Source: Candidatus Merdivivens pullicola (GTDB lineage Bacteria > Bacteroidota > Bacteroidia > Bacteroidales > UBA932). From it: DNA of 47,537 nt. Positions 9,203 to 15,541 of the stretch are shown here, one piece after another; positions within the stretch are counted from its first letter, which is position 1, and every line of letters begins with the position of its first letter. The position numbers and the translations under genes were made by a program. The notes under the pieces were generated by a model, which was given only the letters and a program-made list of their open reading frames with translations, searched no databases and was not told where the DNA came from. The stretch is from NCBI GenBank assembly GCA_017694945.1, contig JADIMA010000066.1, forward strand, positions 1 to 47,537. Direction: 5' to 3'.

Positions 9203-9234
9203 TATTTTACGGTAATCGTTACATATTTTACGGT
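9203..9234. promoter_or_regulatory. Two 11-bp direct repeats, candidate AraC operator
   Basis: TATTTTACGGT occurs at 9203-9213 and again, identical, at 9224-9234. The start-to-start distance is 21 bp, two helical turns, the spacing classically used by AraC-type activators bound as two monomers on one DNA face. The repeats sit 5 bp upstream of the -7 element of the MATE-led operon and upstream of the first araC-like gene. Binding by those regulators is inference. Confidence 0.6.
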
Positions 9235-9272
9235 TTAAATGCGCGAGCCTGTACCATTCCGGGAAAAACAAG

Positions 9273-9280
9273 TAATTTTG
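9273..9280 (+). promoter_or_regulatory. -7 promoter element of the AraC-family regulator genes
   Basis: TAATTTTG matches TAnnTTTG. Transcription from it would start near 9286, 16 bases before the Met at 9302, which argues against the earlier in-frame ATG at 9239. No good -33 TTTG is visible. Confidence 0.5.
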
Positions 9281-9301
9281 CCGCTGCAATACATTGAGGA
9301 C

Positions 9302-10219
9302 ATGGAAGAAATAATAAAACTTGACAGCATTGACATTTACAACCGCCTTTTCGGGCTGGAAACCCGGCATCCCCTTGTAGCCGTAATAGATCTTGCCAAA
9401 GCGACGAAGTACCCGAAACATTTCACAATGAATTACGGGATTTACGCGCTCTTCCTAAAGCAGGTAAAATGCGGGGATTTGAGATATGGAAGGCAGACCT
9501 ATGACTACCAAGAAGGAACAGTAACCAGCTTTGCACCGGGACAAATCGTTGAAACGACTTTGAATGAAAACACAAGACCGCTTGCACGCGGCATCATTTT
9601 CCATCCTGATTTGATACGAGGCACATCCCTCGGAAAGGAGATTAAACGCTACTCGTTCTTCTCTTACTCATCAAATGAAGCACTGCACCTTTCAGATGAC
9701 GAGAAAAAGATTTTCACAGACTGTCTGGATAAAATCTCCATGGAACTTGAACACCCCATAGACAAACACAGCAGGCTGCTTATATCCAAAAACATCGAAT
9801 TGCTTCTGGATTACTGTATGCGTTTTTATGAAAGGCAGTTCACCACAAGGTCGTCGGTGAACAAATCAGTAATCATCCGTTTTGAAGAACTTCTGGACGA
9901 CTATTTCTATTCGGGAAAAACCCAGACGGAGGGTCTGCCTACGGTAAAATATTTTGCAGATAAAATCTGCCTGTCGCCCAACTATTTCGGAGACCTGATA
10001 AAAAAAGAGACCGGCAGGACGGCCCAGGAATACATACAGGGGAAAATCATGGATGTAGCCAAGGATATGATTATCGGAAGCGACAAGAGCGTGGGCGAAA
10101 TAGCATACAGTCTGGGATTCCAATACCCACAGCATTTCAGTCGGGTTTTCAAAAAACACACAGGCAATACCCCTAATGAATACAGACATGCTGGAGATAA
10201 AAACGGTTCATCAATGTAA
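9302..10219 (+). CDS. AraC-family transcriptional regulator (first of two)
   Basis: A 305-residue regulator from the Met at 9302; the frame is open to 9239 but the promoter element at 9273-9280 lies inside that extension. The N-terminal part (about 1-185) is a cupin-like effector domain containing 'FAPGQIVE' and 'HPDLIRGTSLG'. The C-terminal hundred residues hold the double helix-turn-helix of the AraC family: 'VKYFADKICLSPNYFGDLIK' (first HTH) and 'VGEIAYSLGFQYPQHFSRVF' (second HTH), ending in 'GNTPNEYR'. It is divergent from the MATE-led export operon, which it probably controls through the direct repeats between them. Its 3' end overlaps the next AraC gene. Confidence 0.88.
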   Translation: MEEIIKLDSIDIYNRLFGLETRHPLVAVIDLAKATKYPKHFTMNYGIYALFLKQVKCGDLRYGRQTYDYQEGTVTSFAPGQIVETTLNENTRPLARGIIFHPDLIRGTSLGKEIKRYSFFSYSSNEALHLSDDEKKIFTDCLDKISMELEHPIDKHSRLLISKNIELLLDYCMRFYERQFTTRSSVNKSVIIRFEELLDDYFYSGKTQTEGLPTVKYFADKICLSPNYFGDLIKKETGRTAQEYIQGKIMDVAKDMIIGSDKSVGEIAYSLGFQYPQHFSRVFKKHTGNTPNEYRHAGDKNGSSM

Positions 10220-11084
10220 CTGCCGTCTCGGGGGCAAGACTTTATGCCCCCAGGCCTGCATCATCCGCATGGACGGCAGCGGGGAAACGCCCGACGAAGC
10301 AGAAAAAGTGCGCTTCGGGTTCTACTCCATACTGCTCATCGAACATGAAAACGGGGAAAAAACATGCTGCGGATGCAACAAATATGATTTTTCCGATGCA
10401 ACAATGGTATTTCTGCCTCCGGAGCGACCCTTCACCATGGACGACGGATGCGCATTCCCGGAAAAGGGCTGGCTGATTGCTTTCCAAAAAGAACTGTTCT
10501 GCAACACAAGGACATACAACGAACTGGAAAAATATTCATTTTTCAGCTACGATTGCAAAGAAGCCCTTCATCTTTCTCTGCGCGAAAAAAATAAGATTCT
10601 TGAATGCATCCATTTGATGGACGAAGAACTCCGCCATCCTGCGGACTGCCACAGCGAAATCCTGCTGGTAAGATGCATTGAACTCATATTGGACTACTGC
10701 ACAAGATATTACGAAAGGCAGTTCATAACCCGCGAAGACAAGAACGAGAGCCTCGTCAAAAGAATGGATGCCTTTCTGGACGAATTTATCAGTTCCGGAA
10801 AACTGGAACACCGCATATATCCGTCTCCGGCACTGTGTGCAGCAGAACTCGGGCTATCTGAAGAATATTTTTCCGACATGCTTAAATTCCACACGGGCAA
10901 GACCCTCCGGGAATATTTCGACCTGAAACTGATTGCGCTTTCCCAGAAAATGCTGCTTGAACGGAACGCATCGCCCGAGCATGTGGCGAAACATCTGGGA
11001 TTCCGGAACATTGACTATTTCAACCTTGTATTTAAAAAAATCACCGGAGTCGCCCCCGGTGAATATCTCCTGTCGCGAAACTGA
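10176..11084 (+). CDS. AraC-family transcriptional regulator (second of two)
   Basis: A 302-residue paralogue of the preceding gene, overlapping it by 44 bp (32 bp if the Met at 10188 is used). Shared landmarks are 'KYSFFSYDCKEALHLS' and 'LDYCTRYYERQFITRED', followed by the double HTH 'CAAELGLSEEYFSDMLKFHTGK' region and 'VAKHLGFRNIDYFNLVFKK'. The N-terminal domain differs: it is Cys-rich (CNCRLGGKTLCPQAC and CCGCNK within the first 70 residues), which might bind a metal or sense redox or thiol-reactive compounds; that is inference. The overlap implies coupled translation with its twin, possibly giving a fixed ratio of two regulators or a heterodimer. Confidence 0.85.
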   Translation: MNTDMLEIKTVHQCNCRLGGKTLCPQACIIRMDGSGETPDEAEKVRFGFYSILLIEHENGEKTCCGCNKYDFSDATMVFLPPERPFTMDDGCAFPEKGWLIAFQKELFCNTRTYNELEKYSFFSYDCKEALHLSLREKNKILECIHLMDEELRHPADCHSEILLVRCIELILDYCTRYYERQFITREDKNESLVKRMDAFLDEFISSGKLEHRIYPSPALCAAELGLSEEYFSDMLKFHTGKTLREYFDLKLIALSQKMLLERNASPEHVAKHLGFRNIDYFNLVFKKITGVAPGEYLLSRN

Positions 11085-11092
11085 CAGACCGC

Positions 11093-12283
11093 CTATACAT
11101 TTCCCTGTTCAAGGCAGTTGTCAAGATCGGCCTTGATCCGTTCGACATCCATGTTCCTGCCGATAAAGACTATTTTCTGCATCCTGTCCCCGTATTTTTC
11201 ATCCCAATCGCGGATGAAGCCCGGATCCTGCTGCATGAGTTGTATCAAGTCTTCAATAGGCGCGGTGGCATACCATTGGCCGGCCTCGCGCAATTGTTTC
11301 TGCCTCCCGGCCTGCTCGAACATATAAGACATGTCCCTGTTGTCGGTAAAATAACATATCCCTTTGGCCCTGATTACATTATCCGGCCAGTGCCTTGCGA
11401 TAAAATTGTCGAACCTGTTGATATCGAAGGCCGGGCGGCGGTAATACACAAAAGTGCCTATACCGTATTCTTCCGCTTCGCCTTCGTCATGATGATGGTG
11501 GTGATGATGACCGTGTTCGTGTTCATGCTCATGCCCGTCATGTTCGGAAACTTCGCTTTCGATCCCCCTTATCCAACCTGCTGAAATCGCCGCTTTGTCG
11601 AAATCGAAAAGTTCCGTATTCAAAAGTCTTTCAATATCCACGTCCGCATAATCGCATTCTATGATTTCCGCTCCCGGCTGAAGGGTTTTTATAATCTGCT
11701 TCATTACCGCAAGTTCCTGCGGCTGAACTTCCGAAGCCTTGTTCAGAAGTATGATGTTGCAGAACTCGATCTGACTGATTATCAAGTTTTCAATATCCTC
11801 TTCACCATAATCCTTCCGTGTCAGGCTGCCGCCGCCTGAAAACTCGTCATGCATCCTCAGCGCATCCACCACCGTGACTATGCAATCAAGACGGCAAATC
11901 CCGTTCTCCGTGTATTTTCCCCCCAAAGCAGGGATAGTGCAGATAGTCTGGGCGATAGGCTCCGGTTCGCAGATTCCGCTCGCCTCGATTACGATATAGT
12001 CGAACTTGTCCATCCTCACAAGTTCCGTTATCTGCTCGATAAGATCAGTGCGGAGAGTACAGCAGATGCAGCCGTTCTGCAAAGCCACGAGACTGTCGTC
12101 CTTGGAACCCACCACACCGCCTTGCTGTATGAGTTCAGCATCTATGTTTACCTCCCCTATATCATTGACAATCACAGCAAACCTTATTCCTTTCACATTC
12201 GAAAGTATCCTGTTCACCAAAGTTGTCTTGCCGCTTCCGAGATAGCCTGTCAGAAGCAGGACAGGAATTTCTTTTTTGTCCAT
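11093..12283 (-). CDS. G3E-family (CobW/ZNG1-like) GTPase with His-rich loop
   Basis: A 396-residue metal-chaperone type GTPase. Walker A GYLGSGKTT is at residues 13-21, the metal-binding CxCC motif (CICC) at 72-75, and 'IVIEASGICEP' at 97-107 marks the Walker B/switch region. A His-rich loop with 12 His lies at about 248-265, between the GTPase core and the C-terminal CobW_C domain (about 275-390). Members with this make-up deliver Zn2+, Co2+ or another divalent metal to client proteins; Zn is most likely but not proven. It is a single-gene unit with its own promoter, converging on the AraC pair (9-bp gap). The start has an unusually strong Shine-Dalgarno for this phylum. Confidence 0.87.
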   Translation of the reverse strand: MDKKEIPVLLLTGYLGSGKTTLVNRILSNVKGIRFAVIVNDIGEVNIDAELIQQGGVVGSKDDSLVALQNGCICCTLRTDLIEQITELVRMDKFDYIVIEASGICEPEPIAQTICTIPALGGKYTENGICRLDCIVTVVDALRMHDEFSGGGSLTRKDYGEEDIENLIISQIEFCNIILLNKASEVQPQELAVMKQIIKTLQPGAEIIECDYADVDIERLLNTELFDFDKAAISAGWIRGIESEVSEHDGHEHEHEHGHHHHHHHDEGEAEEYGIGTFVYYRRPAFDINRFDNFIARHWPDNVIRAKGICYFTDNRDMSYMFEQAGRQKQLREAGQWYATAPIEDLIQLMQQDPGFIRDWDEKYGDRMQKIVFIGRNMDVERIKADLDNCLEQGNV

Positions 12284-12287
12284 TATT

Positions 12288-12296
12288 TCACCTCCT
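12288..12296 (-). promoter_or_regulatory. Strong Shine-Dalgarno of the G3E GTPase
   Basis: AGGAGGTGA lies 4 bases before the ATG at 12283. It fixes the start codon and stands out because most genes in this window have weak or no Shine-Dalgarno. Confidence 0.75.
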
Positions 12297-12317
12297 AAAA
12301 TCCCATAAAAATTTTTG

Positions 12318-12351
12318 CAAAAATAAGAAAGAGTTTTGGAAGTTCCTCAAA
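12318..12351 (-). promoter_or_regulatory. Promoter of the G3E GTPase gene
   Basis: On the minus strand TTTG (12348-12351) and TATTTTTG (12318-12325) are separated by 22 bp, close to the Bacteroidetes -33/-7 arrangement. The -33 element lies within the first of two long tandem repeats, so a protein bound to the repeats would touch this promoter. Confidence 0.5.
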
Positions 12352-12427
12352 GGAGGGGGCTACCGTGCTCACGTCGGGATGTAAGCACTCAAAGAGGGGT
12401 GAGCGTGCCTACGTCAAGAGGTAAGCA
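12346..12427. repeat. Two imperfect tandem repeats (42 and 40 bp), each holding a 24-bp inverted repeat
   Basis: Unit 1 (12346-12387) and unit 2 (12388-12427) both run CTCAAAG - GGGG - GTGC - ACGTC - GTAAGCA. Inside each is an imperfect inverted repeat: GTGCTCACGTC-GG-GATGTAAGCAC at 12365-12388 and GTGCCTACGTC-AA-GAGGTAAGCAC at 12405-12428, 40 bp apart centre to centre. They lie between two divergent promoters, each next to a -33 element. They look like paired operator sites for a dimeric regulator; hairpin-forming RNA elements or a small repeat family are alternatives. Confidence 0.65.
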
Positions 12428-12434
12428 CAAAAAA

Positions 12435-12466
12435 TTTGGTTTATAAAATAAACTTATTTATATTTG
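12435..12466 (+). promoter_or_regulatory. Promoter of the membrane protein/winged-helix pair
   Basis: TTTG (12435-12438), 20 bp, then TATATTTG (12459-12466): one of the best matches to the Bacteroidetes -33/-7 consensus in the window. Transcription should start near 12472, leaving a leader of about 85 bases. Confidence 0.65.
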
Positions 12467-12477
12467 CATCATCAAAG

Positions 12478-12506
12478 ACAGGCAAATGCGCGCAGAGCCT
12501 GTTTTT
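12478..12506 (+). terminator. Hairpin plus T run in the leader, possible attenuator
   Basis: ACAGGC (12478-12483) pairs with GCCTGT (12497-12502) around a 13-base loop and is followed by TTTT. The element begins only a few bases after the predicted transcription start, so it could act as an early terminator or 5' stabilising hairpin. The stem is only 6 bp, so strong termination is doubtful. Confidence 0.35.
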
Positions 12507-12557
12507 AAAAGCAATTTTGGTTTATTTTTTAAAGTTATTTAAATTAAAAAAAACACA

Positions 12558-13160
12558 ATGGAAGACAAGAAAATCAACGAGAAAGAGAGTCTGGAACTTA
12601 TCTCGGAAATGCTCCGCAAGACAAAGGAAGGAGCAGCGATGAAACAGGACTACAATGCGTTCCTGTTCTACGGCTACACAGCGGCGGCCGTCTCACTGGC
12701 TGCATGGCTGTTGATACATTTTACTGGGAAAATGGAATTCATGTTCGTGTGGTTCGCGATGTTCCTGCCGTACCTGTGGACTACATTTTCAGGAAAACGC
12801 AAAAAGCCTGAAGTCACGACCTACATCGACGGGATGCTCGGCAACATATGGAAGGTGATAGGCAGCATGTTCGGCCTGACACTTATAGCGATGCTCCTGA
12901 TAGGCATAGTAGCGACAAAGGAAATAAACTTCTCGTTAATGATGCCGCTCGCAATCATTTACGGAGGAATAGGAACTTCGATGACAGGACTCGTTATTAA
13001 AGAAAAATGGTTTGTATGGCCACCGCTTATCGGCCTTGTTGCAGCGGTTTACATGCTGATGGACGGCAGTTGCGACAATCTGTGGAACTTCCTCTTCGGC
13101 CTGTCGTTCCTGGCATTCATGGCCATACCGGCACACATAGTGAGAAGCAAAATCAGATAG
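12558..13160 (+). CDS. Uncharacterised multi-pass membrane protein
   Basis: A 200-residue protein that I cannot assign to a named family. After a charged N-terminus (about 1-37, 'MEDKKINEKESLELISEML') there are five to six hydrophobic segments (about 38-60, 63-80, 100-122, 127-147, 153-170, 176-192) and a basic C-terminus. No catalytic motif is visible. It is followed 2 bp later by a small winged-helix regulator. Membrane protein plus HTH pairs of this kind are common in Bacteroidetes and may form a signal-sensing unit, but the signal is unknown. Confidence 0.75.
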   Translation: MEDKKINEKESLELISEMLRKTKEGAAMKQDYNAFLFYGYTAAAVSLAAWLLIHFTGKMEFMFVWFAMFLPYLWTTFSGKRKKPEVTTYIDGMLGNIWKVIGSMFGLTLIAMLLIGIVATKEINFSLMMPLAIIYGGIGTSMTGLVIKEKWFVWPPLIGLVAAVYMLMDGSCDNLWNFLFGLSFLAFMAIPAHIVRSKIR

Positions 13161-13162
13161 CC

Positions 13163-13450
13163 ATGAAAGAACTCGACCCATTGCTGCATTCGCAACTGCG
13201 GCTCGCGATAATATCCCTGCTGCTTTCAGTCGAAGAAGCCGACTTCAATTATCTGAAGGAAAAGACACAGGCGACTTCCGGCAACCTCAGCGTACAGATA
13301 GACAAACTGTCCGAGGCCGGTTACATCGAAGTGCACAAGGAGATTGTCGGCAAGAAGCCCCGCACCTCATGCAGCCTTACCGGAAAAGGGCGCGAAGCAT
13401 TGGAACAGTACGTTTCCGCCTTGAAGGAATATATAGGCGAGATATTCTGA
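13163..13450 (+). CDS. Winged-helix transcriptional regulator (MarR/HTH_34-like), 95 aa
   Basis: A small DNA-binding protein made of a single winged helix: 'LRLAIISLLLSVEEADFNYL' (helix 1-2), 'TSGNLSVQIDKLSEAGYIEV' (recognition helix) and the wing 'KPRTSCSLTGKGREAL', followed by a helix likely used for dimerisation. This matches the stand-alone winged-helix family (PF13601 type). The ATG at 13163 follows the upstream stop by 2 bases; a longer open frame from 13007 overlaps the membrane gene and is rejected. It may bind the inverted repeats at 12365-12428, upstream of its own promoter, which would be autoregulation; this is inference. Confidence 0.85.
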   Translation: MKELDPLLHSQLRLAIISLLLSVEEADFNYLKEKTQATSGNLSVQIDKLSEAGYIEVHKEIVGKKPRTSCSLTGKGREALEQYVSALKEYIGEIF

Positions 13451-13491
13451 CGGCACGGAGGAAAACAAGGCTTACATTAGCCTGTCAAAAG

Positions 13492-13528
13492 CAGAGGCTG
13501 CACCGCAACCGGCACAGCCTCTGTCGTT
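13492..13528 (+). terminator. Terminator after the winged-helix gene
   Basis: A 9-bp stem (CAGAGGCTG at 13492-13500, CAGCCTCTG at 13515-13523) with a loop that itself can pair CCG/CGG, followed by TCGTTT. It separates this operon from the converging threonine dehydrogenase gene. Confidence 0.65.
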
Positions 13529-13555
13529 TAATTGATTCGTGGCAATCGCGCCTTA

Positions 13556-14509
13556 TTACTTTCTGAACTTGGCCGATACCTTTTCAATCATGTCCGGAAC
13601 CATCTTTTCAATGTCCCAAACAGGATTCCAGCCCCATTCTTCACGGGCGCAACTGTCATCCATGTAGTCAGGCCATGAATCAGCAATTGCAGCCTTGACC
13701 GGGTCAACATCGAAACTGAACTGTGCATCAGGAATGTGCTTGCGTATCTCGGCAAACAACTGCACAGGAGTAAAACTCATGGATGCTATGTTGAATGCGT
13801 TCCTGTGGACGAGTTTGTCCGGATCCGCTTCCATGAGTTGTACGACACCATTCAACGCATCAGGCATATAAAGCATGTCCATGTATGAATCCTCCGGCAC
13901 AGGACACACGAAAGGTTTGCCTTGAGCAAGTGCATAGAATACTTCCACAGCATAGTCGGTAGTACCACCGCCAGGGAGAGTACCATAAGAAATGATGCCC
14001 GGGAACCTGACACTCCTTGTATCGACACCGAAACGGGTGTGATAGTAATCACTCAACAATTCTCCGGAAACCTTGCATACACCATAAATAGTATTAGGGC
14101 GCATTACAGTATCCTGCGGAGTACCTTTGTGAGGAGTATTTGGGCCGAAAGCGCCTATCGAACTTGGAGTGAAAACAAGGCAGTTTTCCTCCTTTGCGAT
14201 GTTCAGCGAATTGAGAAGAGCCCCCATGTTGATATTCCATGCAAGCTGAGGATTTTTCTCGCCCGTTGCAGAAAGAAGGGCAACCAGGTTCATTATAGAA
14301 TCTATCTTGTTTTCCTTCACCGCTTCATGGAAAGACTTCTCGTCAAGAGCATCAAGTTTGATTGACCTCGCATACTCTGACATCTTTGCAACGTTCTCAT
14401 CCTTAAGGTCGGCAGCAATTACATTGTCGTGCCCGTAAACTTTCTGGAGATGCGGCACCAGTTCCGATCCGATCTGTCCGCCGGCTCCTACCACCAATAT
14501 ACGTTTCAT
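13556..14509 (-). CDS. tdh: L-threonine 3-dehydrogenase, SDR (epimerase-like) type
   Basis: A 317-residue extended short-chain dehydrogenase. The NAD-binding motif GAGGQIG is at residues 8-14, catalytic Ser116/117 and YGVCK (Tyr142, Lys146) are in place, and 'RFPGIISYGTLPGGGTTDYA' with 'YMDMLYMPDALNG' are hallmarks of the epimerase-like threonine dehydrogenases. The enzyme oxidises L-threonine to 2-amino-3-oxobutyrate, which 2-amino-3-ketobutyrate CoA ligase (not in this window) converts to glycine and acetyl-CoA. It is a single-gene unit divergent from queG. Confidence 0.88.
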   Translation of the reverse strand: MKRILVVGAGGQIGSELVPHLQKVYGHDNVIAADLKDENVAKMSEYARSIKLDALDEKSFHEAVKENKIDSIMNLVALLSATGEKNPQLAWNINMGALLNSLNIAKEENCLVFTPSSIGAFGPNTPHKGTPQDTVMRPNTIYGVCKVSGELLSDYYHTRFGVDTRSVRFPGIISYGTLPGGGTTDYAVEVFYALAQGKPFVCPVPEDSYMDMLYMPDALNGVVQLMEADPDKLVHRNAFNIASMSFTPVQLFAEIRKHIPDAQFSFDVDPVKAAIADSWPDYMDDSCAREEWGWNPVWDIEKMVPDMIEKVSAKFRK

Positions 14510-14543
14510 ATCAGTAAAAAATATTAATAATTTTCATCCGGCG

Positions 14544-14551
14544 CAAAAATA
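14544..14551 (-). promoter_or_regulatory. -7 promoter element of the threonine dehydrogenase gene
   Basis: TATTTTTG on the minus strand matches TAnnTTTG and lies 35 bases before the ATG at 14509. No clear -33 element is seen. Confidence 0.45.
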
Positions 14552-14559
14552 CAAAAAAA

Positions 14560-14593
14560 TTGCAGACAGTATCTTGGATACTGATTAAATTTG
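14560..14593 (+). promoter_or_regulatory. Promoter of queG-GSCFA
   Basis: TTG (14560-14562), 23 bp, then TAAATTTG (14586-14593). The predicted start near 14600 leaves only about 12 bases of leader before the ATG at 14612 and rules out the TTG at 14591 as the start codon. Confidence 0.5.
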
Positions 14594-14611
14594 CATCCAA
14601 AACCAACGAAC

Positions 14612-15541
14612 ATGTCCGAAACAGCAGGAAAAATCATAGAATACGCTGTAAAAGAGGGATTCACAGGCGTCGGCGCGACGCCGGTCTCCGATGCGGACAT
14701 ATCGGCGCTTGAAAAATGGCTGTCCAAAGGCTACAACGCCTCCATGGAATATATGGGCCGCAATCTCGCCATTAGGCAACGCCCCTCGCTGCTGCTTGAG
14801 GGCGCAAGGAGCATGCTCGTATTCACAATCCCGTACCCGCGCCCGCTCACGGGCAAATCAGGAGAGAAATATGCGGGATTCGCGCTCGGCAGGGATTACC
14901 ACCTCGTCATCAAGGAGAAACTTCACAAGATAGCCGGAGCCGCACTTGACAAGACGTCGGCGTACCGCGTATTTTGCGACAGCGCACCGGTAATGGAACG
15001 GTACTGGGCTGAAAAATGCGGGCTTGGAGCGATCGGAAAAAACAACTTCCTCATCACCAAAGCCTCCGGAGCGAGGGTGCTTATCGGCGAAATCCTGACA
15101 ACCGAAATTTTCGGCAAAGAAACATACGCCGCGCTTGAAAAGTGGAACATTGCAAAAGACACCGTTCATTTCAGACCCGACTCCTGCATTGAATGCGACA
15201 AATGCATAAACGCATGCCCCAACGGAGCCCTGAAAGGGAACGGCCTGCTTGATGCCGCACGGTGCATATCCTACAATACCATTGAGAACAAGGAAAGCAT
15301 GCCGGAAGGGCTGGACACCAGAGGCTGGGTGCTGGGATGCGAAGAATGCCTGCTCGCATGCCCCTTCTGCCAGAACGGCGACACGGCCACCGATGATGAA
15401 TTCCGTTGCAATGCCCTGTTTTTAAGCGTTCTGGGCAAAGAAGGCTGGTCAAAGATGGACACATCTTCATTCAGACAGAGATTCAAAGGGACTGCATTCG
15501 AAAGGCCGGGGCTTGAAAAAATAAAATCCAACATAAAATGA
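14612..15541 (+). CDS. queG: Epoxyqueuosine reductase
   Basis: A 309-residue cobalamin- and iron-sulfur-dependent enzyme that reduces epoxyqueuosine to queuosine in the wobble position of tRNAs with GUN anticodons. 'VFCDSAPVMERYWAEKCGLG' followed by 'AIGKNNFLI' is the diagnostic core, with the Asp as the likely catalytic acid. Two 4Fe-4S clusters are indicated by 'CIECDKCINACP' and 'CEECLLACPFC'. It lacks the HEAT-like C-terminal extension of longer homologues, as is usual in Bacteroidetes. The stop overlaps the next start by 4 bp (ATGA). Confidence 0.92.
   Translation: MSETAGKIIEYAVKEGFTGVGATPVSDADISALEKWLSKGYNASMEYMGRNLAIRQRPSLLLEGARSMLVFTIPYPRPLTGKSGEKYAGFALGRDYHLVIKEKLHKIAGAALDKTSAYRVFCDSAPVMERYWAEKCGLGAIGKNNFLITKASGARVLIGEILTTEIFGKETYAALEKWNIAKDTVHFRPDSCIECDKCINACPNGALKGNGLLDAARCISYNTIENKESMPEGLDTRGWVLGCEECLLACPFCQNGDTATDDEFRCNALFLSVLGKEGWSKMDTSSFRQRFKGTAFERPGLEKIKSNIK

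Noticed and set aside
12365..12428. CRISPR-like repeat pair
   Set aside because: Only two diverged units with 16 bp between the inverted repeats, no further copies and no cas genes; an operator pair fits better.
13007..13162. Upstream extension of the winged-helix gene
   Set aside because: It overlaps the membrane protein gene in another frame; the ATG at 13163, 2 bp after the upstream stop, gives the expected full winged-helix domain.
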